Shown: positions 1-13,160, counted from the stretch's first letter. The stretch is 64,000 nucleotides of DNA from Sesamum alatum (GCA_034509735.1 JACGWO010000002.1:47737115-47801114); one strand, 5' to 3'. Numbers and translations: made by a program. The notes: generated by a model from the sequence alone, not told the origin.

Positions 1-1117
1 GAATTAGAAAAGGATGTATGAGTGCAGAAGTATTTAGACTGTTAAGCCCAAGAATGAAACCGCTTAAATGTGGTGATAGTGAGTTCTTTACTTCCTTTAC
101 TATTTAACAATATTTCAAATGACAAATTAGAACAACGGAAAGCTTAGACCATGTTCGGTTTTGTTTTCATGTTCAATTTTCAGTGGGAAATATATATTTT
201 CAATTTTGTATGGTTATTGTAGAAAAATAAGAATATGTTAGTTGATAAGATTGTGAAAAATATTGTTAGTGGTGTCAAATTATTATATTCTTTTATTTGA
301 TTAAAAAATATATTTTTTATTTTAGTAGCGTCAAATTAGATATATTTTTTATACAAATGAAACTGATAGTTATTGCTTTTATTGATTTAGAATTGTTAGT
401 GATGTCACATTAAAGCATTATGAAAAAATATATTATTAGTTTATAAAATTAGTGATTGAAATTTTTTTATATATATGTAAATATATAAAAAATTATACTT
501 GAGATGAGAATGATAGTATAACATTTCCAGTGAGAATTGAACATAGAAATGAAACCAGACAAGACCTTAATTTCCAATATCTGGCTTAAATTACAAAATC
601 CAAAAATAAATATATAATTAATACATAAGAATTGTATTGCACATAAGCGCATTACCGGCAACACATTTTCCATGCACTACAGCTGATAAAATAGGATAAG
701 AGATCTTCATATTAGTAGAAAAAGAGATGATTGAGATGGCATCATGGTTAAAACAATTTTCAAACTTTTCAGTTCTGTTTTTTATCAAATTCCAAGCATC
801 TAATATCCTGTTCTGCATGTAACATCAACTACCTGCTAAGGTAAGCAAGACAATCAAGAATAAATGTCAACAGGATAGCACAGTTGCACACATCTGAATA
901 TAAAGTCTTGATATTTCTGGCATGATATAGTTAAAAACACAATTCAGCTTGACAGCTACATAAAGTAAATGCCCAATCAAATTTAATGAGAGGAAAAAAA
1001 AAAAGGGAAAAAAGACAAAGAATGAATGGCAAATCTAAAGCAGCAATAATAAACAAATTGATTCCCTTATGGCCCCTTGCCAGGTTCGGACATGCATAAT
1101 CACAATTCACAAATCAC
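1..1117. other. ATRX intron running off the left edge
   Basis: No coding exon is visible here. The next ATRX exon should encode the DEAH-box (Walker B) part of the helicase, and no such codons occur between the left edge and 1117. The gene therefore either continues outside the window through a long intron or is cut off. The stretch is AT-rich and holds a MITE at 145-569. Confidence 0.6.
145..569. mobile_element. Tourist/hAT-like MITE in ATRX intron
   Basis: The left end reads GACCATGTTCGGTTTTG and the right end, reverse-complemented, reads GGTCTTGTCTGGTTTC. The similarity extends about 45 bp inward (both contain TGTTCAATT followed by CA-TGG). TTA lies next to both ends, which fits a PIF/Harbinger-type duplication. 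The interior is very AT-rich and non-coding. Confidence 0.5.
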
Positions 1118-4100
1118 CTGAAGTGCGTGACTAATCTGCTTAGCCATGTTTTGATCCTTAACATACTTTCCAAGGGACAAATTGCGGAATGCAGCATAGC
1201 CAATTAAGAAGACACCACCTTTGGTTCTCCACTTTGTTAGCAACTCAACCCTTTTATCCCTGAACAAATAAAGCTTGGAAGATTTATATTGAGGAGTTTT
1301 TTTGAAGAGTTTCATATTTACTTTTCATGCTCTGGGGATTTTATATCATCTAAGAAGCACAAAACTTAGCTAAAGTTTATAGAGGTCAAATATAACAGGA
1401 CAGGTATGCTATAGCAGACAGAACAAACTAACGTCGAGAACACAACTGATTATCTCAAATTCCTGGTGGCAATATGTAAAAGGACCAATAGCACCAATGC
1501 CACAAAAGTAATTAACAAGGAAAATAGATAAGATGACCAAATCCAGAGAGTCCAGTACAGTTGGAAAATTATATCACAAAATAAATCATTTTATGTGTAA
1601 ATCACATAGAATCTCATCTTATGTGTGAATCAAACAAATTAAGTGAAATGCAACCTTGGAACGTCTTCAAGCATGAAGATGCGAAGGGGTTTTAGCTCTG
1701 ATGGTCTCCATTTCATAAACTCGTGCCGCCAATTATGCAGAACACTTACAGGCGTCACAATGAGTGCAGTTTTAGTCCTAGGTCCACACATCTCATAGCA
1801 GTGTATAGAAAAGCAATGACCTGCACAAGTGATATATTTACTAAAATTTTAGGTGAAATTATGATTTTCTTTAACCATTTCAATGTATTTATTGAATTTA
1901 CAATGAGCAAATGAAAATATAACTTAGAAATAGAATAATAAAATTAAAAAAGCAAAAATAAATAAGATAGAAAAAGAATAAAAAACCCTAAGAGAAATGA
2001 GAAGAAAAGTTGGATAAGAGGAGGGGGGGGGGTGTTTTGCGGAGTCAGGACCTTTAAAAACAGATCAAACCAAAGTTAGTTACTATACCCAGACCATTTT
2101 TAAGAGTATGGATACTGAACCCGTTCGAATATTATTCACCACATACTAATAATCACGTAACATCTAAACTGTTAATACCAAATAAGAAAGACTGCATATC
2201 ATCAGATCAGAACATTCATATGTTAACCAAATCGAAAAAATCAATAGGCGACTCGTGTTAAGGAAATGAATGGGTAAAAGACTAGGGAGAAACATAATTT
2301 CATCTAGCTTAAAAAAGCTACCTGAAAAGTTTTACCTAACCCCATCGTATGAGCCAGAATGCAACCAAGACCTTTGTCTCCAGATTTCACTTTCCACACC
2401 GACTGAATAATATTTTCCCACATAAAACGAATCCCTGCAATCTGCAGTTGTGGCAAAAACTAGATTTGTCAAATCAGTTAATACTTAGAAGCTAAACATA
2501 AGTATTAGAAAATAATGATAATAAAATAAGATAACGAGCTTACTCAAGAAAAATAGTCCAGTAATGAAACTAAGTAGGCATACACATATATGCATGATTA
2601 TCTTAGCAAATATCTTACGTAATGTCAATAATTCAAACTAGGAAGGTATTACACTTATGACGTAACCATAACATGAAGATAAAAAGTTCCGGATTAAGTA
2701 AAGGTAATCTAGCGGATGATCAAACATGCATAAATAGGTCTTAATTCAAACACTTCAGAGAAATCAAGAATCAAGGCATTTATGCTCAGTCAGACCTGCA
2801 GCAAGGAACAATTAGAATAAATTCATGCACAGAGTATAAGATTCATCTACAGTGTCTTCTCATGTGAAATATATAAAATTTCTACTTATAGATCAAAAGG
2901 TGGAGAAAAAATAGATGACTGAGAATATCTCCATTAGTTCCTAGCACGTCACCAAATCCATAGAAATCTAGAGTTCCACATTGAAACCCTTATAACAAAA
3001 TGAGTAGTAGAGAGGAGCAACAAGTTCATATTAGAGAAACCTGGTGGAGTTTTAATTTCGTTGAGATACTTGGAGGAATCCTCACGGCCTCTTCACCTTC
3101 CTCTCTCACCAAGTTTATTATGTAACCTGAAGAGGTATCACCCAGCACTTCAAGTCCAGCGCCATCAAGTGAAATCCCATTACTCGCCGTGGAATTCATC
3201 ATAATAGATTTGGTAGAATACTGTGCCTCCAACGATTTAAGCCGCTCTTGACGTTCCTGTAAAAGTGATATACAGATGACATGATGAATAAGATTCTGTT
3301 CATACACCAATATACAATGCATGAGCTATATTGACCTTTTCAATTGCAATTTTCTTCTTGGTCTCTTCCCTCAGTTCAGTGTCATCAAGGATTCTTCGAA
3401 TTTTCTTTTTCCGTCTCCTCATATTGCTGGTCGAGAATGAAAAAGTCAATGAAATTGAAGTAGAAGGACAATCCTGATGCTCTGGAGGAAACCAAATACC
3501 AGAGAGAAGTAGAGTGCAGAGGAAGATTCTGAGAGGGGGATGGATGAATAACAACATAGTGAAGAGTGATAGGTTTTTCTGAGTGCATTGTTAATCTTCA
3601 AAAGGAATACCGCCTTGAGGCCAACACAAGTTTCTCAAGCAACTAAAAGGACATCATATGTGAAAACGATAGTAACAGACGTGGACAATATTCAAGCAAT
3701 CAAAGTAAAGAATATACAACAATTCAATGATCATAAGATTTCAATCACAAACTTGCCTCAACCTGCAAGCACCATGCTCTATAGGAATATATATTAATCA
3801 TGAAAAGAAAGTACAGAGAGCTGGCTATCCATTCCTCATCCAAAGTATTATTCTTGTAAGAAATTGTACATTAGCTTTGTGATATGTATAAACTTGTCAT
3901 ATAATTTTACCAAGTGTGAGCTGGCTATCCATGCCTCATTCAAGTATTATTCTTGTAAGAAATTGAACATTAGCTTTGTGATATGTATAAACTTGTCATA
4001 TAATTTTACCACATGTTTCCACCAAGCAAGTTTGCATGGTTTTCAATATGTAGGCACCACCCTCCATGAGGATATTCATTAATCCCTTGCAAAAGGAGTT

Positions 4101-7100
4101 TAATATCTTTAGAAACCTTTAAAATGACTGGGCTGTATGCCATCATTTGTGAGCACTAAGCTCATAATTGCAAGTCACTGTAGATCCTATGTTCTCGAAC
4201 CAAAAAACAACCACCCATTTGCGATTGGATGTACCTGGCCGTGACACTATCGTCAGCATCTGAATCATCTGAACCAGAATCTGAACTAGACGCTACATCA
4301 CCTTCACATTTCGAGACTTCCTCAGTATGTAAAGATCCATTTCCGGCAACCAAAGCTTCATTATCATTACCTATATTAACTGTACAGCATTTCTTTCCTT
4401 CAGGGTACAGTTCATCATATTCACTTAGCTCGGACCCTCTTGACTCAATTAATTCCGGGAAAGCAGAGTCCTCAATATTACTCTTAGCTTTCTCTTTGTC
4501 TGACACACTAGACAACTCATGAACATTATTACTTAGTCGCCGATGTCCATTATCGTCTTCAGGAATGCCATCTTCACGATTCATGAAAAAATCTGGCTGG
4601 CTCTCCTTGAGCCCATCTGTTGAGGAAGGATCTTCCTGAATAGAGTCCTGATAAAGAACATGACAAAAGCGGCATATCAAAATGACATTACGACAATTTA
4701 AATTCAGTGTATATCTGGGCCTAACATAGATGGAATTGCTGTGCTGAAATGCATGTGCAGAGTCTTGTACGACTTCATGTTCATGCCTTAAGCAGAGGAC
4801 TAAAAGCATATAGATCAATTTTGCCCATGCACAAAGAGATTCCTGGATTGGCAGTCCTAACAGGCGATTGTTGACCTTTTCAATTTATCTGGTTAGCTAG
4901 ACTCTTTTCAACTAGGCTCAGACGCATCACTAGTAATATGGCTCATGCAGATAGCAGTTTTTTACAAATCATAAAGAATAACATACATAATGATTAATCA
5001 TATTTCTGCAAATATATAACAAATCTGGAAATGGAATTTCTGAAATGATGTTAAACCAAATGAGGAAACCTATACAACTTAAAGATTGAAATCGTACCTC
5101 TTTGCATCTATTCCTGTGTCTCCATCGTTTCATGCGGATTTGAAGCTTGAGCTCATCATTTGCATCATCCTCCTCTTTAACCTAACAAAGAGTGTAAGAG
5201 AAATCAAGAACAATTACAGTCTCATTACCTTAAATGAAAAAAATTTCAATATGTAAACTCATGTTTCAGATGTGACCATAGACCGGGGGCGACAAACATA
5301 CCATATTGATGGTATTCTAGCGTCATAACAACTTTGCTGTGCGAATGAAGCATTTATGTAAGGATGACGAAATTAATCTGAGATGGGTGGAAGAGATGCA
5401 CTTATGATTCATTGTTCCCCCCCCCCCCCCAATCAACTATTCATAATTTGAGAATGGCCAAAAGAGAAACAACTTTCTTTTTAAACAATTGCCATCAATT
5501 CAATAACATGGTGGCAGAAGAATACTTGCGTTAGGCAATACCCTGCCTGACCTTTCTAAAGTTCCTCTTTTGCTCTTCAGTAAGACTCAAATCCCTTTCA
5601 TTTGCTATAGCATCCGCAACAAATGGATCACTTGAAGTACCATCAACATCATCAATCTCCTCCACCTGGCCAGTAATTACATGAGTCAACTACTCCCAAA
5701 GTCTTAATATAAAGTACATAAACAGGAAGGGTCATAGTTTCGTGTTCTAGCAGAAACAAACTATCTAGTTCAATCACTATACAGCTGACCAGGTTTTCAG
5801 CATCAGAGAAAAATTATCATTATGTTTTTCTATTTTTCAAACTTCAAAAACATACAAATTATGAGAAATTACATTTTCACTAAATGTTTCTCTACACTTG
5901 GAATTGCTCCAAACTATGATATCAGGAGGCATCAGAAGAGAGGTACCATGTTAAGCTGGGAGAATATGAAAGAATACATAAGACGCAATTACTAAACAAG
6001 AGGACAGTTCTCATATAATCAGGTATAAATTCTGTTAGCAAATGAAAATGTAATGATGTGAACAGGTAGCCTTTAAAGCAAATTTCAGGTGTCACCTCAT
6101 TGACTCCTGGAAATTTTAGACCCAGTTCAGCAGCCTGCTGTGGAGTGCTGGCCAGGTAAACTGAAGCCCAGTGCTTGCTGCCAAATGTGACATCTCCAGA
6201 AGGTGGGTTTGCGGAGCACATTTTGCTGAAACAATCCCAGTCTGCATCCACAATTTCATTTATAGCTAAGTTGCTTCCACACATTGCAATTTTTTTTCCT
6301 AGGAAACCACTGGCACCCGTCTCGAAGATTTTACCATGTCGTCTGCCCCATTTGAATATTTCAAAATCAGAACCAAACATTTAACCCATGAGTATATTAA
6401 CTCAATTAAAAATGTAAACATGAACCTTTTACGGGCCTGTGATCTGGAGATACTCTTCAGCCTGTGCGACTGATTCTGTAGCATCTAGCGACATCTCTAT
6501 TCCAACCAGTGACCCTCTTTTCATGCTTCAGTGCAGCAACCATTAGGAACTTTGTCTCTCAATCCACTTATAGAGGCCGGAAAGTTCAATGCCAGCACCA
6601 TCAAGCTGTTCCTGCTCAGACAATGAAAGAAGAAATATACTGTATTATTGCTAAAAGGAAAAGAAAAAAGGAGAGCCAGAAAGCTTCTCACTATTTCAGT
6701 ATAAGCTGGTGGACGCAATGTTTGGTAATATTCAGGGTAAATACATCCATAGTCCTTGAGGTTTGTCATAACTACCAAAAAACTTCTCATGAGATCAAAA
6801 ATTTACAGTGACACCCTTGTGGTTTGTAAGACCTTATACACTCAACCGAAAATTTGTAAAGAGACATAAATGCCTGACAAAGCTCTAACAGGAACTAAAA
6901 TAAAGCAACATCATATCTGCATGACAAAAATACCTTTTGGACCTAGATGTAAGCCTGTTTCATAAGGGAGTACTTGTAATGAATAAAAAACAAAAAGGCG
7001 TTTTTGTAATACTTTTGCAATCCATATCTTGATTAATAAAATTCAACTGCTTATTTTTTATTTGATCTAACCCATAGTCCAAATTTGACATTAATTAAAT

Positions 7101-8943
7101 ACAATACATTTATCCATATATAACATAAAAAATAAATACAACTCACACATGTTTATATGTATAAGATATAAAATATATTTATATTACATATAAATATGCC
7201 GTTATATCTTATATACCATACAAAACTATTTAATAATATATATATCTATGTTTGTTTGTTATACATATACATACTCTTTATATTGTATTGCATACCCGAA
7301 TATTTCTGTATGCATTTTGTTCATATTTTTTATACATGATTTAAATTTTATACTACATGTATGAGTAAACATATATTTTATATTTTTATATTATGGATAT
7401 ATATACTCCATTAGTCCAATGCTTTTTATATCTTTATACTTTTATATATATATTTATATATCCATAAACATATACTCTATATTTTTATATCTATGTACAT
7501 TTTACAAAATTTTACATACTTCTATATAATAATAAAGAAATATGCTTACTTTTTATTTTGTATAGATATTTGTATAATTTTATAATATTATATGTTTATT
7601 TATTATACATTTTTATACATAAATATATATGTATTTATAAAAATGTCAAATTGGAAGTGTATGATTTAAATTGAATTTGTATGTTTTACATCAATAAAAA
7701 TGTGGATTAAGAAAAAAATTACAAAAACATCCCTTATATTATTTATTAATTATAAATAACCCCTTCTACATGTAAAAGAACTTACAATTAAGTCCAAAGG
7801 GTATTTTTGTCATAAAAATTGATCAAATTCGGTCAATAAAAACTTTCCGCCTTTGGAAGGGCAAAATTAGAGCACATGAATAATTTTTTTTTAACCCTAA
7901 CGAAATAGGATAATGTAAGATAGAACAAACTCAGGAGGGTGTAAATAAATTTTAATCTAAGGAGGTTCTCTATAATTATGAGAAACCTCGAGGGGTGTAA
8001 TTTACCCTATATTTAACTGAGAAAAAGCAAGACAAAAAATGTCAAATACAACCAAGGCCCTTTAACATACATTTGATATATTACATATGAATGGATACTT
8101 ATTAGTGTCTCTCCCTTATTTACTTATTAGGAAATTGGAAAAAAGCTACCAAAAAAGCCCACTGATTTAGTCGGATTCAACAATGTGATCGATAAAAGTT
8201 TTGTCAATTTAGTAGAAGAACTAACAATTCTAGCATTAACATTTTTGACATGCAATCAGAACAATGCTCAAAGTATATACCAGTAAATAAGCACTCTCGA
8301 TCTCAAGCTCATCAAGCTCCACTTCCCACTCTTCCTTGAATGCAAACATCTCTTCTACAACAGCCTTCTCCAACTATTCATACAAAAAGTTTCAAAGTAC
8401 AAAGTTATACAAGTGGGGAGAAATAATTCATATAAAGCATTAAAACAGGGACATTTTAAACTATTTACTTCATTGTCAGGGTGAGATAGAGCCAATTCTT
8501 TCCTAACATCTGCTTCTACTTTCATCAGTGATTCCTCTTCCAGTGCCTCTTGCGCCTCTGCCGCCTAAAAGAAAGTAACTGATTCAAGCAACAAACAACT
8601 ATTCAATTCCGATTAAACAAGAAATACGGAGAATTTTACTTTGCTCTCAACTTCTAACAGCTCAGCAATGAGCACTTCTATCTCCTCCTCGGTCAAAGGT
8701 TCCTGAGACGATATGAAAAAGCAACTTCTCATGTAAGAAAAAGAAAATGAGAAAAAAGAAAGGGGCAGAAGCCCCTGAAATTTTCAATGAAATGACTAAA
8801 GGAAATATAAGGCCTGAAGCCAGGTAAAGATACTTAAAAAACGAATGAAATCAAAAAGAAAAAGAAATGAAACAAACACTCCAGGTAAAGAATGAGTTAT
8901 CAACAGAAGCATCTCCTAACCGGTCACCTGAGTCTATTTCCAT
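1118..8943 (-). CDS. ATRX: ATRX-like SNF2 chromatin remodeller (5' part, with frameshifts)
   Basis: This is a Swi2/Snf2 ATPase of the ATRX family, which acts in the nucleus in H3.3 deposition and heterochromatin or rDNA maintenance. Fourteen exons are readable: 8943-8878, 8702-8640, 8564-8469, 8373-8281, 6611-6433, 6342-6096, 5665-5552, 5181-5098, 4647-4235, 3426-3336, 3256-3041, 2441-2322, 1820-1655 and 1259-1118. All have GT/AG borders and compatible phases. The acidic N-terminal part contains EPLTEEEIEVLIAELLEVES and EQLDGAGIEL, typical of plant ATRX. The helicase begins in the 2441-2322 exon (GCILAHTMGLGKTFQ, Walker A) and continues with VIAFLYTAM and VLHNWRHEF (motif Ia region). The DEAH part and helicase C lobe lie beyond the window. 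The start at 8943 follows an in-frame TAA, but the end of exon 1 is uncertain. Exon 6611-6433 carries two compensating one-base shifts enclosing TAA and TGA. Exon 1820-1655 lacks one base in an A/T run (1770-1773). It could be a pseudogene or contain assembly errors. Confidence 0.85.
5417..5430. repeat. poly(C) tract, 14 nt
   Basis: Fourteen consecutive C in the ATRX intron between the exons at 5665-5552 and 5181-5098. A ten-G run also occurs in another ATRX intron at 2023-2032. Confidence 0.9.
6734..8008. mobile_element. 1.27-kb Mutator-like MITE relative in ATRX intron
   Basis: The terminal inverted repeats begin GGGTAAAT and contain the phrase CTTGAGGTTTGTCATAA, mirrored at the right end as TATGAGAAACCTCGAGG. 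This is the same family as the copies at 10319, 12871, 18761, 21462 and 23439. Inner inverted segments (around 6930-7030 and 7725-7815) flank a very AT-rich core of TATATA-type sequence. No transposase reading frame is visible. It sits in the long intron between exons 8373-8281 and 6611-6433. The flanks resemble each other but are not an exact 9-bp duplication, so the insertion looks old. Confidence 0.6.
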
Positions 8944-9560
8944 TCTTTAAGATTCAAACATGAAAACAAAAACACATATAATGACATCAACAACAACAAC
9001 CAAAAAAAAAAAAAAAAACCTTTAACGCACAGTAACATAAATAACCAAACTGACAATCTTTAAAACACTTAGGTGCATTCAGATCGGATGATTACCAAAA
9101 AATACAAGCACACAGACCCTAAAGGAATTTGATCGCAGTAATGGTAAGCTAACAACACTTGATCTCCCGGTGGACGGGTCCAACCAAAAACTAAGATTTC
9201 AAGATCAGAACAAGATGAATTTTGACCATAAAGACAGTAAAGTTGCACTGTTTGATCACCAACCACAAACAATTTCCCCAACCAAAAAAGTAAAAAAACA
9301 ACAAAAAACCCACAAAAAGTAAGTAAGACATTGATCATGTGAAGCTCAAAACACAAAACAATTGTCCGCATGCGCAATTTCTTCCTCATTTTTCTCTCTT
9401 ACTTTGCTGCATCCATTTCTTCAGCTGCTTGCTTCTCTTTCCTTCAGTCAAATCTTCAGTGCTTACACCTTTTTGCTTTCTCTGATGCGGCAGTGCGGTT
9501 GCTCACAATTGTACTCTACAAATTGCTTCGTCTGTGCGTGTGCGAAGAAAGCTAGGAGGG
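8944..9560 (-). promoter_or_regulatory. ATRX 5' leader region
   Basis: A likely non-coding leader exon ends at 9403 with a good donor (AAAGTAAGAG read on the minus strand). It contains a short upstream ATG (MDAAK) just before the donor. The leader intron would end at an AAAG just before the coding ATG at 8943, after a T-rich stretch near 9003-9020. The transcription start is not determined; the GC-richer DNA at 9530-9600 is the likely promoter side. Confidence 0.4.
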
Positions 9561-9689
9561 AAGGTGAGATTGAGGAACCGAAACGACGTCGCGGGTTTCG
9601 AAATTTTGAGATTTCATTGGTGGCGGCAAATACTCATCAAAATACGCAAATTTATATTATAGAGTACGCAAGATAATTTATATTTTTTT

Positions 9690-10230
9690 TATGAATAATT
9701 ACACTGCCCATCCATTAAAGTTTTGTATACTACACGTAAACATCAGTAATTTGACAATTTATATTAAGTATTTTTTTATATTTGTTACGTCTAATATATA
9801 GGTACTTCGTTACTCAAAAATTAATTGAAATTGTGATATTAACAAAAAAAAATGATAAAACTCATATTTACCCTAATTGACTTATTACTAATTATTGGCA
9901 ACTGATCAGACGAACCTTATACATTTTCACACACGTTAATGCATGTGATGAGGTAAATTTTCATCTTTATAAGGGTTAGTTGTGGTCATAAAATATTTAT
10001 TACCTGCACATAAATTTGATAATAAGTCAACCAAAAGTAAATATCCTTTGGTAATTTCATTCAATGTTTTTTAATATCAAATAAATTCAAGTTTATTATT
10101 TGACTAACGGGGAGATTAATTTGTTGGACGAATAAAAAAATATCAGGGGTATTAGGTGTAATTATTCAAATGTGCAGGAGAGTCTATGTGTAATACACTA
10201 AACCTCATGGGGGGAGGTTGTGTAATTTTA
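9690..10230. mobile_element. Palindromic MITE remnant
   Basis: The left end has AATTACACTGCCCATCC. The right end, reverse-complemented, has AATTACACAACCTCC. In between is AT-rich non-coding DNA. Related phrasing recurs near 54435 (GATTACACCGACCTTCCTC). No gene is seen from 9600 to 10850. Confidence 0.4.
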
Positions 10231-10318
10231 ATATAATTATGCTAACTCGGTGTATAATTCCATTATTTTTTAATTTTTCATTTGTTAAGTTATATGGAAT
10301 TTAAGAAAATATATAATT

Positions 10319-10756
10319 AGGGTAAATTATATCTATCTCCTCTGAGGTTTGACCATAATTACAAAATTTCCTTGTTGTTTGAAAAATTACAAATACTCGC
10401 CCTGAGGTTTGTAACCGTTCTGACAAATAACTCATTATTCATCATATTTTTATGGATAACTGACTAAAAATGGCCTTACGCATTGAATTGTTTTTATTTA
10501 ATTCTTAAAAAAAAATTTTGGACTACAATGTGCGGGGAAATGTTCTTAAGTTTTTTTTACATAGAGGAGCAATAATGCAATTTGTCTTGGACCGATTTTT
10601 TTATAATTTTAATAAAAAATTCAAGGGCAAAATGGTCAAATTTCAAGCATTTGGTTAAAAATTACAAACCTCAAGGAGGGGGTATTTAAATTTTCAAACA
10701 ACGAGAAAGTATTTGTAATTAGCCAGAACCTCATGGGAGGGAAATGCAATTTACCT
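10319..10756. mobile_element. Mutator-like MITE, GGGTAAATT family
   Basis: The inverted ends GGGTAAATTATAT / GCAATTTACC enclose CTGAGGTTTGACCATAATTAC on the left and GTAATTAGCCAGAACCTCATG on the right. This mirror-image structure is shared by the other copies. It is close in sequence and length to the copy at 18761-19171, including the inner GACTACAATG phrase. Confidence 0.65.
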
Positions 10757-10849
10757 ATATATTATGTTTATTTCTATGGCTTGTTATTCTTTTACCATCA
10801 ACATTATCTTTCCAATGTTAAGAATAATGCATTATTTGTTGGTATTTTA

Positions 10850-11663
10850 TGATTCATGTTTGAATTAGTGAAAATGATGATAAAATTTTGGCTTCAGCAA
10901 TTTGGCACTCATTGTGTTTTATGTACAGAGTATCTTGCTGAATCGCATGATCATCTATTTGTTGAATGCTCTTTTGTGGTTGAGTGTATCACAATTATTT
11001 GTAGATCTATATTTCAATTAATAAAATTTATCACTTTCAACTAAAAAAAAAAATTATATGATGGAGATGGCCGATGCAAACTGGGACTCTAGGTGTATAA
11101 TGGGATGTAAGGAAATCGAGAGGGAGACATCTAATAAACATGGCAAAACGTGCACTTTTGGCTTCACTAGTATCTGTACTATTATAAAACAAAATTTTTC
11201 GGTGTATCACCTTTTGAATACCTAAATTTATCCCTTAATTCATTTCTTTCCTAAAAAAAATATTGGTCATGATAATAAACTACTCCATATTTCTCTCGTA
11301 TCACTCCACGTTTCTTTCTTTTTTTCTCATTCCTTCACTTTTTTTTTTTCTTTTCATCTCTCATCACATTTCATTTTTATATGCTTGTGGAAACCGCATG
11401 CTACAACTACTAGTATCATATATGGCATGAGAGGAATATAAGGACGTTTCAACATGTTCCAAGGGACTCACACACCATTGTAGCACTGGTTATTGAACGA
11501 ATACGATTGAAACTACTAGCACATTATATATGTGACTCGATTGAGAGGTAGTTGCTGCTCATATAGTTTGGAAAATAGCGTCGCGCAATTGATTCTTGGC
11601 TTTAGGTCTTGTTGTACATTTTATTTATTTAATGAAATTTACCTTCTACAAGAAAAAAAAAAA
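10850..11663 (+). mobile_element. 3' end of a LINE retrotransposon, interrupted
   Basis: Codons at about 10890-10990 give HCVLCTEYLAESHDHLFVEC, the zinc-binding zf-RVT segment found after the reverse transcriptase in plant L1-type LINEs. Downstream, 11100-11172 reads WDVRKSRGRHLINMAKRALL, and the block after 11414 reads YHIWHERNIRTFQ, the usual C-terminal W-ERN motif. The element ends in an A-rich tail at 11651-11663. Stops and a short tail-like A tract near 11042-11053 interrupt it, so it is dead and 5'-truncated. The Helitron at 11173-11413 splits it. Confidence 0.75.
11173..11413 (+). mobile_element. Non-autonomous Helitron inserted in the LINE
   Basis: It starts with TC (TCTGTACTATTATAAAAC) after a host A and ends with CTAG before a host T, the Helitron A|T target rule. 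A small hairpin (TGTGG, loop AAA, CCGCA) lies at 11386-11398, eleven bases before the terminal CTAG, as expected. Joining the flanks at A|T restores the LINE reading frame across the site, which confirms both ends. At 241 bp it has no coding capacity. Confidence 0.8.
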
Positions 11664-12870
11664 AATCCCATTTGTGGAAAAAATCAATGGCCTAATAAAA
11701 ATCCATACAATCGTAATAAAAACTCATAATAAATATGCCACATAAATTACATAAAATTGTAATGGTAAAATACTAATTAAGGCTTCATAGGTGGGTCTGG
11801 ATTCGAGGTCCGAATTGAATTCAGACCCATTACCATCCCTATGAGGGAGTTTATATCTACTACTTTAGTCATTTTATCAACTATGTGAGAGTTCATGATT
11901 GAAACTTAGATGGAGTTGAGTGGCATATGATCGATGTTGAGGTCGTATTGTCACTTGGAATCCCTAAAATTGTGTGAAATAATCTTGAACTCAACAACAA
12001 ACGTTATAAGCGTCGGAGTTGCCCTCTACATAAAACTTCGACGATCAAGTCATGTAAGGTGTAAATTTCATATAGTTGTAAAAAGTAAAGAGATCTTAAT
12101 AGTGTAAGAATACCTGAATATTGTATTGAAAACTATTTATAGTTGGTATCTAATGTGCAAATATCACATTGGAACACCCAATTGGTGCCACGTGTCACTC
12201 ATTCAAGGACTCAAAATTCGGGTCATTATGTTGGATCGGGTTAACTTGATTCGATCTACTGGTAAAAGACATGGATCCTAGGTGCTGCTTGAGTAATTTT
12301 TTTCATTTGAGGGATGTAAAGGATATGTTGTTATTTTACCACATTAGTATCACTAGTCATGGCAAAAATAAAAAATAAAAAATGAAATTAGTCTTAAATA
12401 AATATATAAGTTTCATATACATTTATTGCTCAAAACTTTTCAAGAATATTTGTATTTACTTGAAAGTATATAATTAAGCAATTTAGTATAATTTATTGTA
12501 TCAATATTTATTTCCCATTTTACAACAAAGTTATGCTATGAAAAGTGAATCCGCAAATTATTGAGGGACTTCAATGCAATTTCGATATATGTATTAATTT
12601 GAAAAATGACTTCTCATTTTACACATTATATTTTCGGGAGTATTTCTTCATAAATTTAAATGAAATAAAACAGTTAAGATGTTGTTCTTTTATAAAAGAT
12701 TGGAGACGTGGATGAAATGTGAAACGAGTCGGAGACATAATACCAGGTACACAAAAATAAAAAAAATTGTAAAATTTAAAATTAAGCCTCAAATTTAAAA
12801 GGGTTTTGAGTGTAATTCCTTTTTTTTTATATTATTTTCTGACATTATTTAAGTGTTTATATCTAAATTT
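11664..12870. other. AT-rich intergenic DNA without a recognised gene
   Basis: Nothing coding was recognised. No reading frame of convincing length or composition is present between the LINE tail and the next MITE relative. Confidence 0.5.
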
Positions 12871-13160
12871 AGGATAAATTACAATAGATTCCCATGAGGT
12901 TTATAATAATTACAAACATCTCTCGATGTTTGAAAACTTTTAAGTATCCCTCTAAAGTTAATGCTCGTTTAACAAATACCCCCTCGTGACAGCCCATTGT
13001 AGCAAGGTATTTGTTAGCGATCATTAATTTCAGGAAATATTTATAATTTTTAAATAATAAGAAAGTATTTATAATTATGATAAATTTTATGAAAATTCGT
13101 AAAAGTTGGGGGAGCAAAATTTATATAATATTAATCGAGGAGCCAAGTGTAATTCCCGCT
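12871..13160. mobile_element. Degenerate Mutator-like MITE, GGGTAAATT family
   Basis: It begins AGGATAAATTACAATAG and contains CATGAGGTTTATAATAATTAC. Its second half mirrors this with GTATTTATAATTATG, but the right terminus is worn (GTGTAATTCCCGC). It abuts the EPCR promoter side. Confidence 0.5.

Noticed and set aside
618..818. 66-codon frame as a further ATRX exon
   Set aside because: The next expected segment is the DEAH-box region, and this frame has no such motif and no good splice borders.
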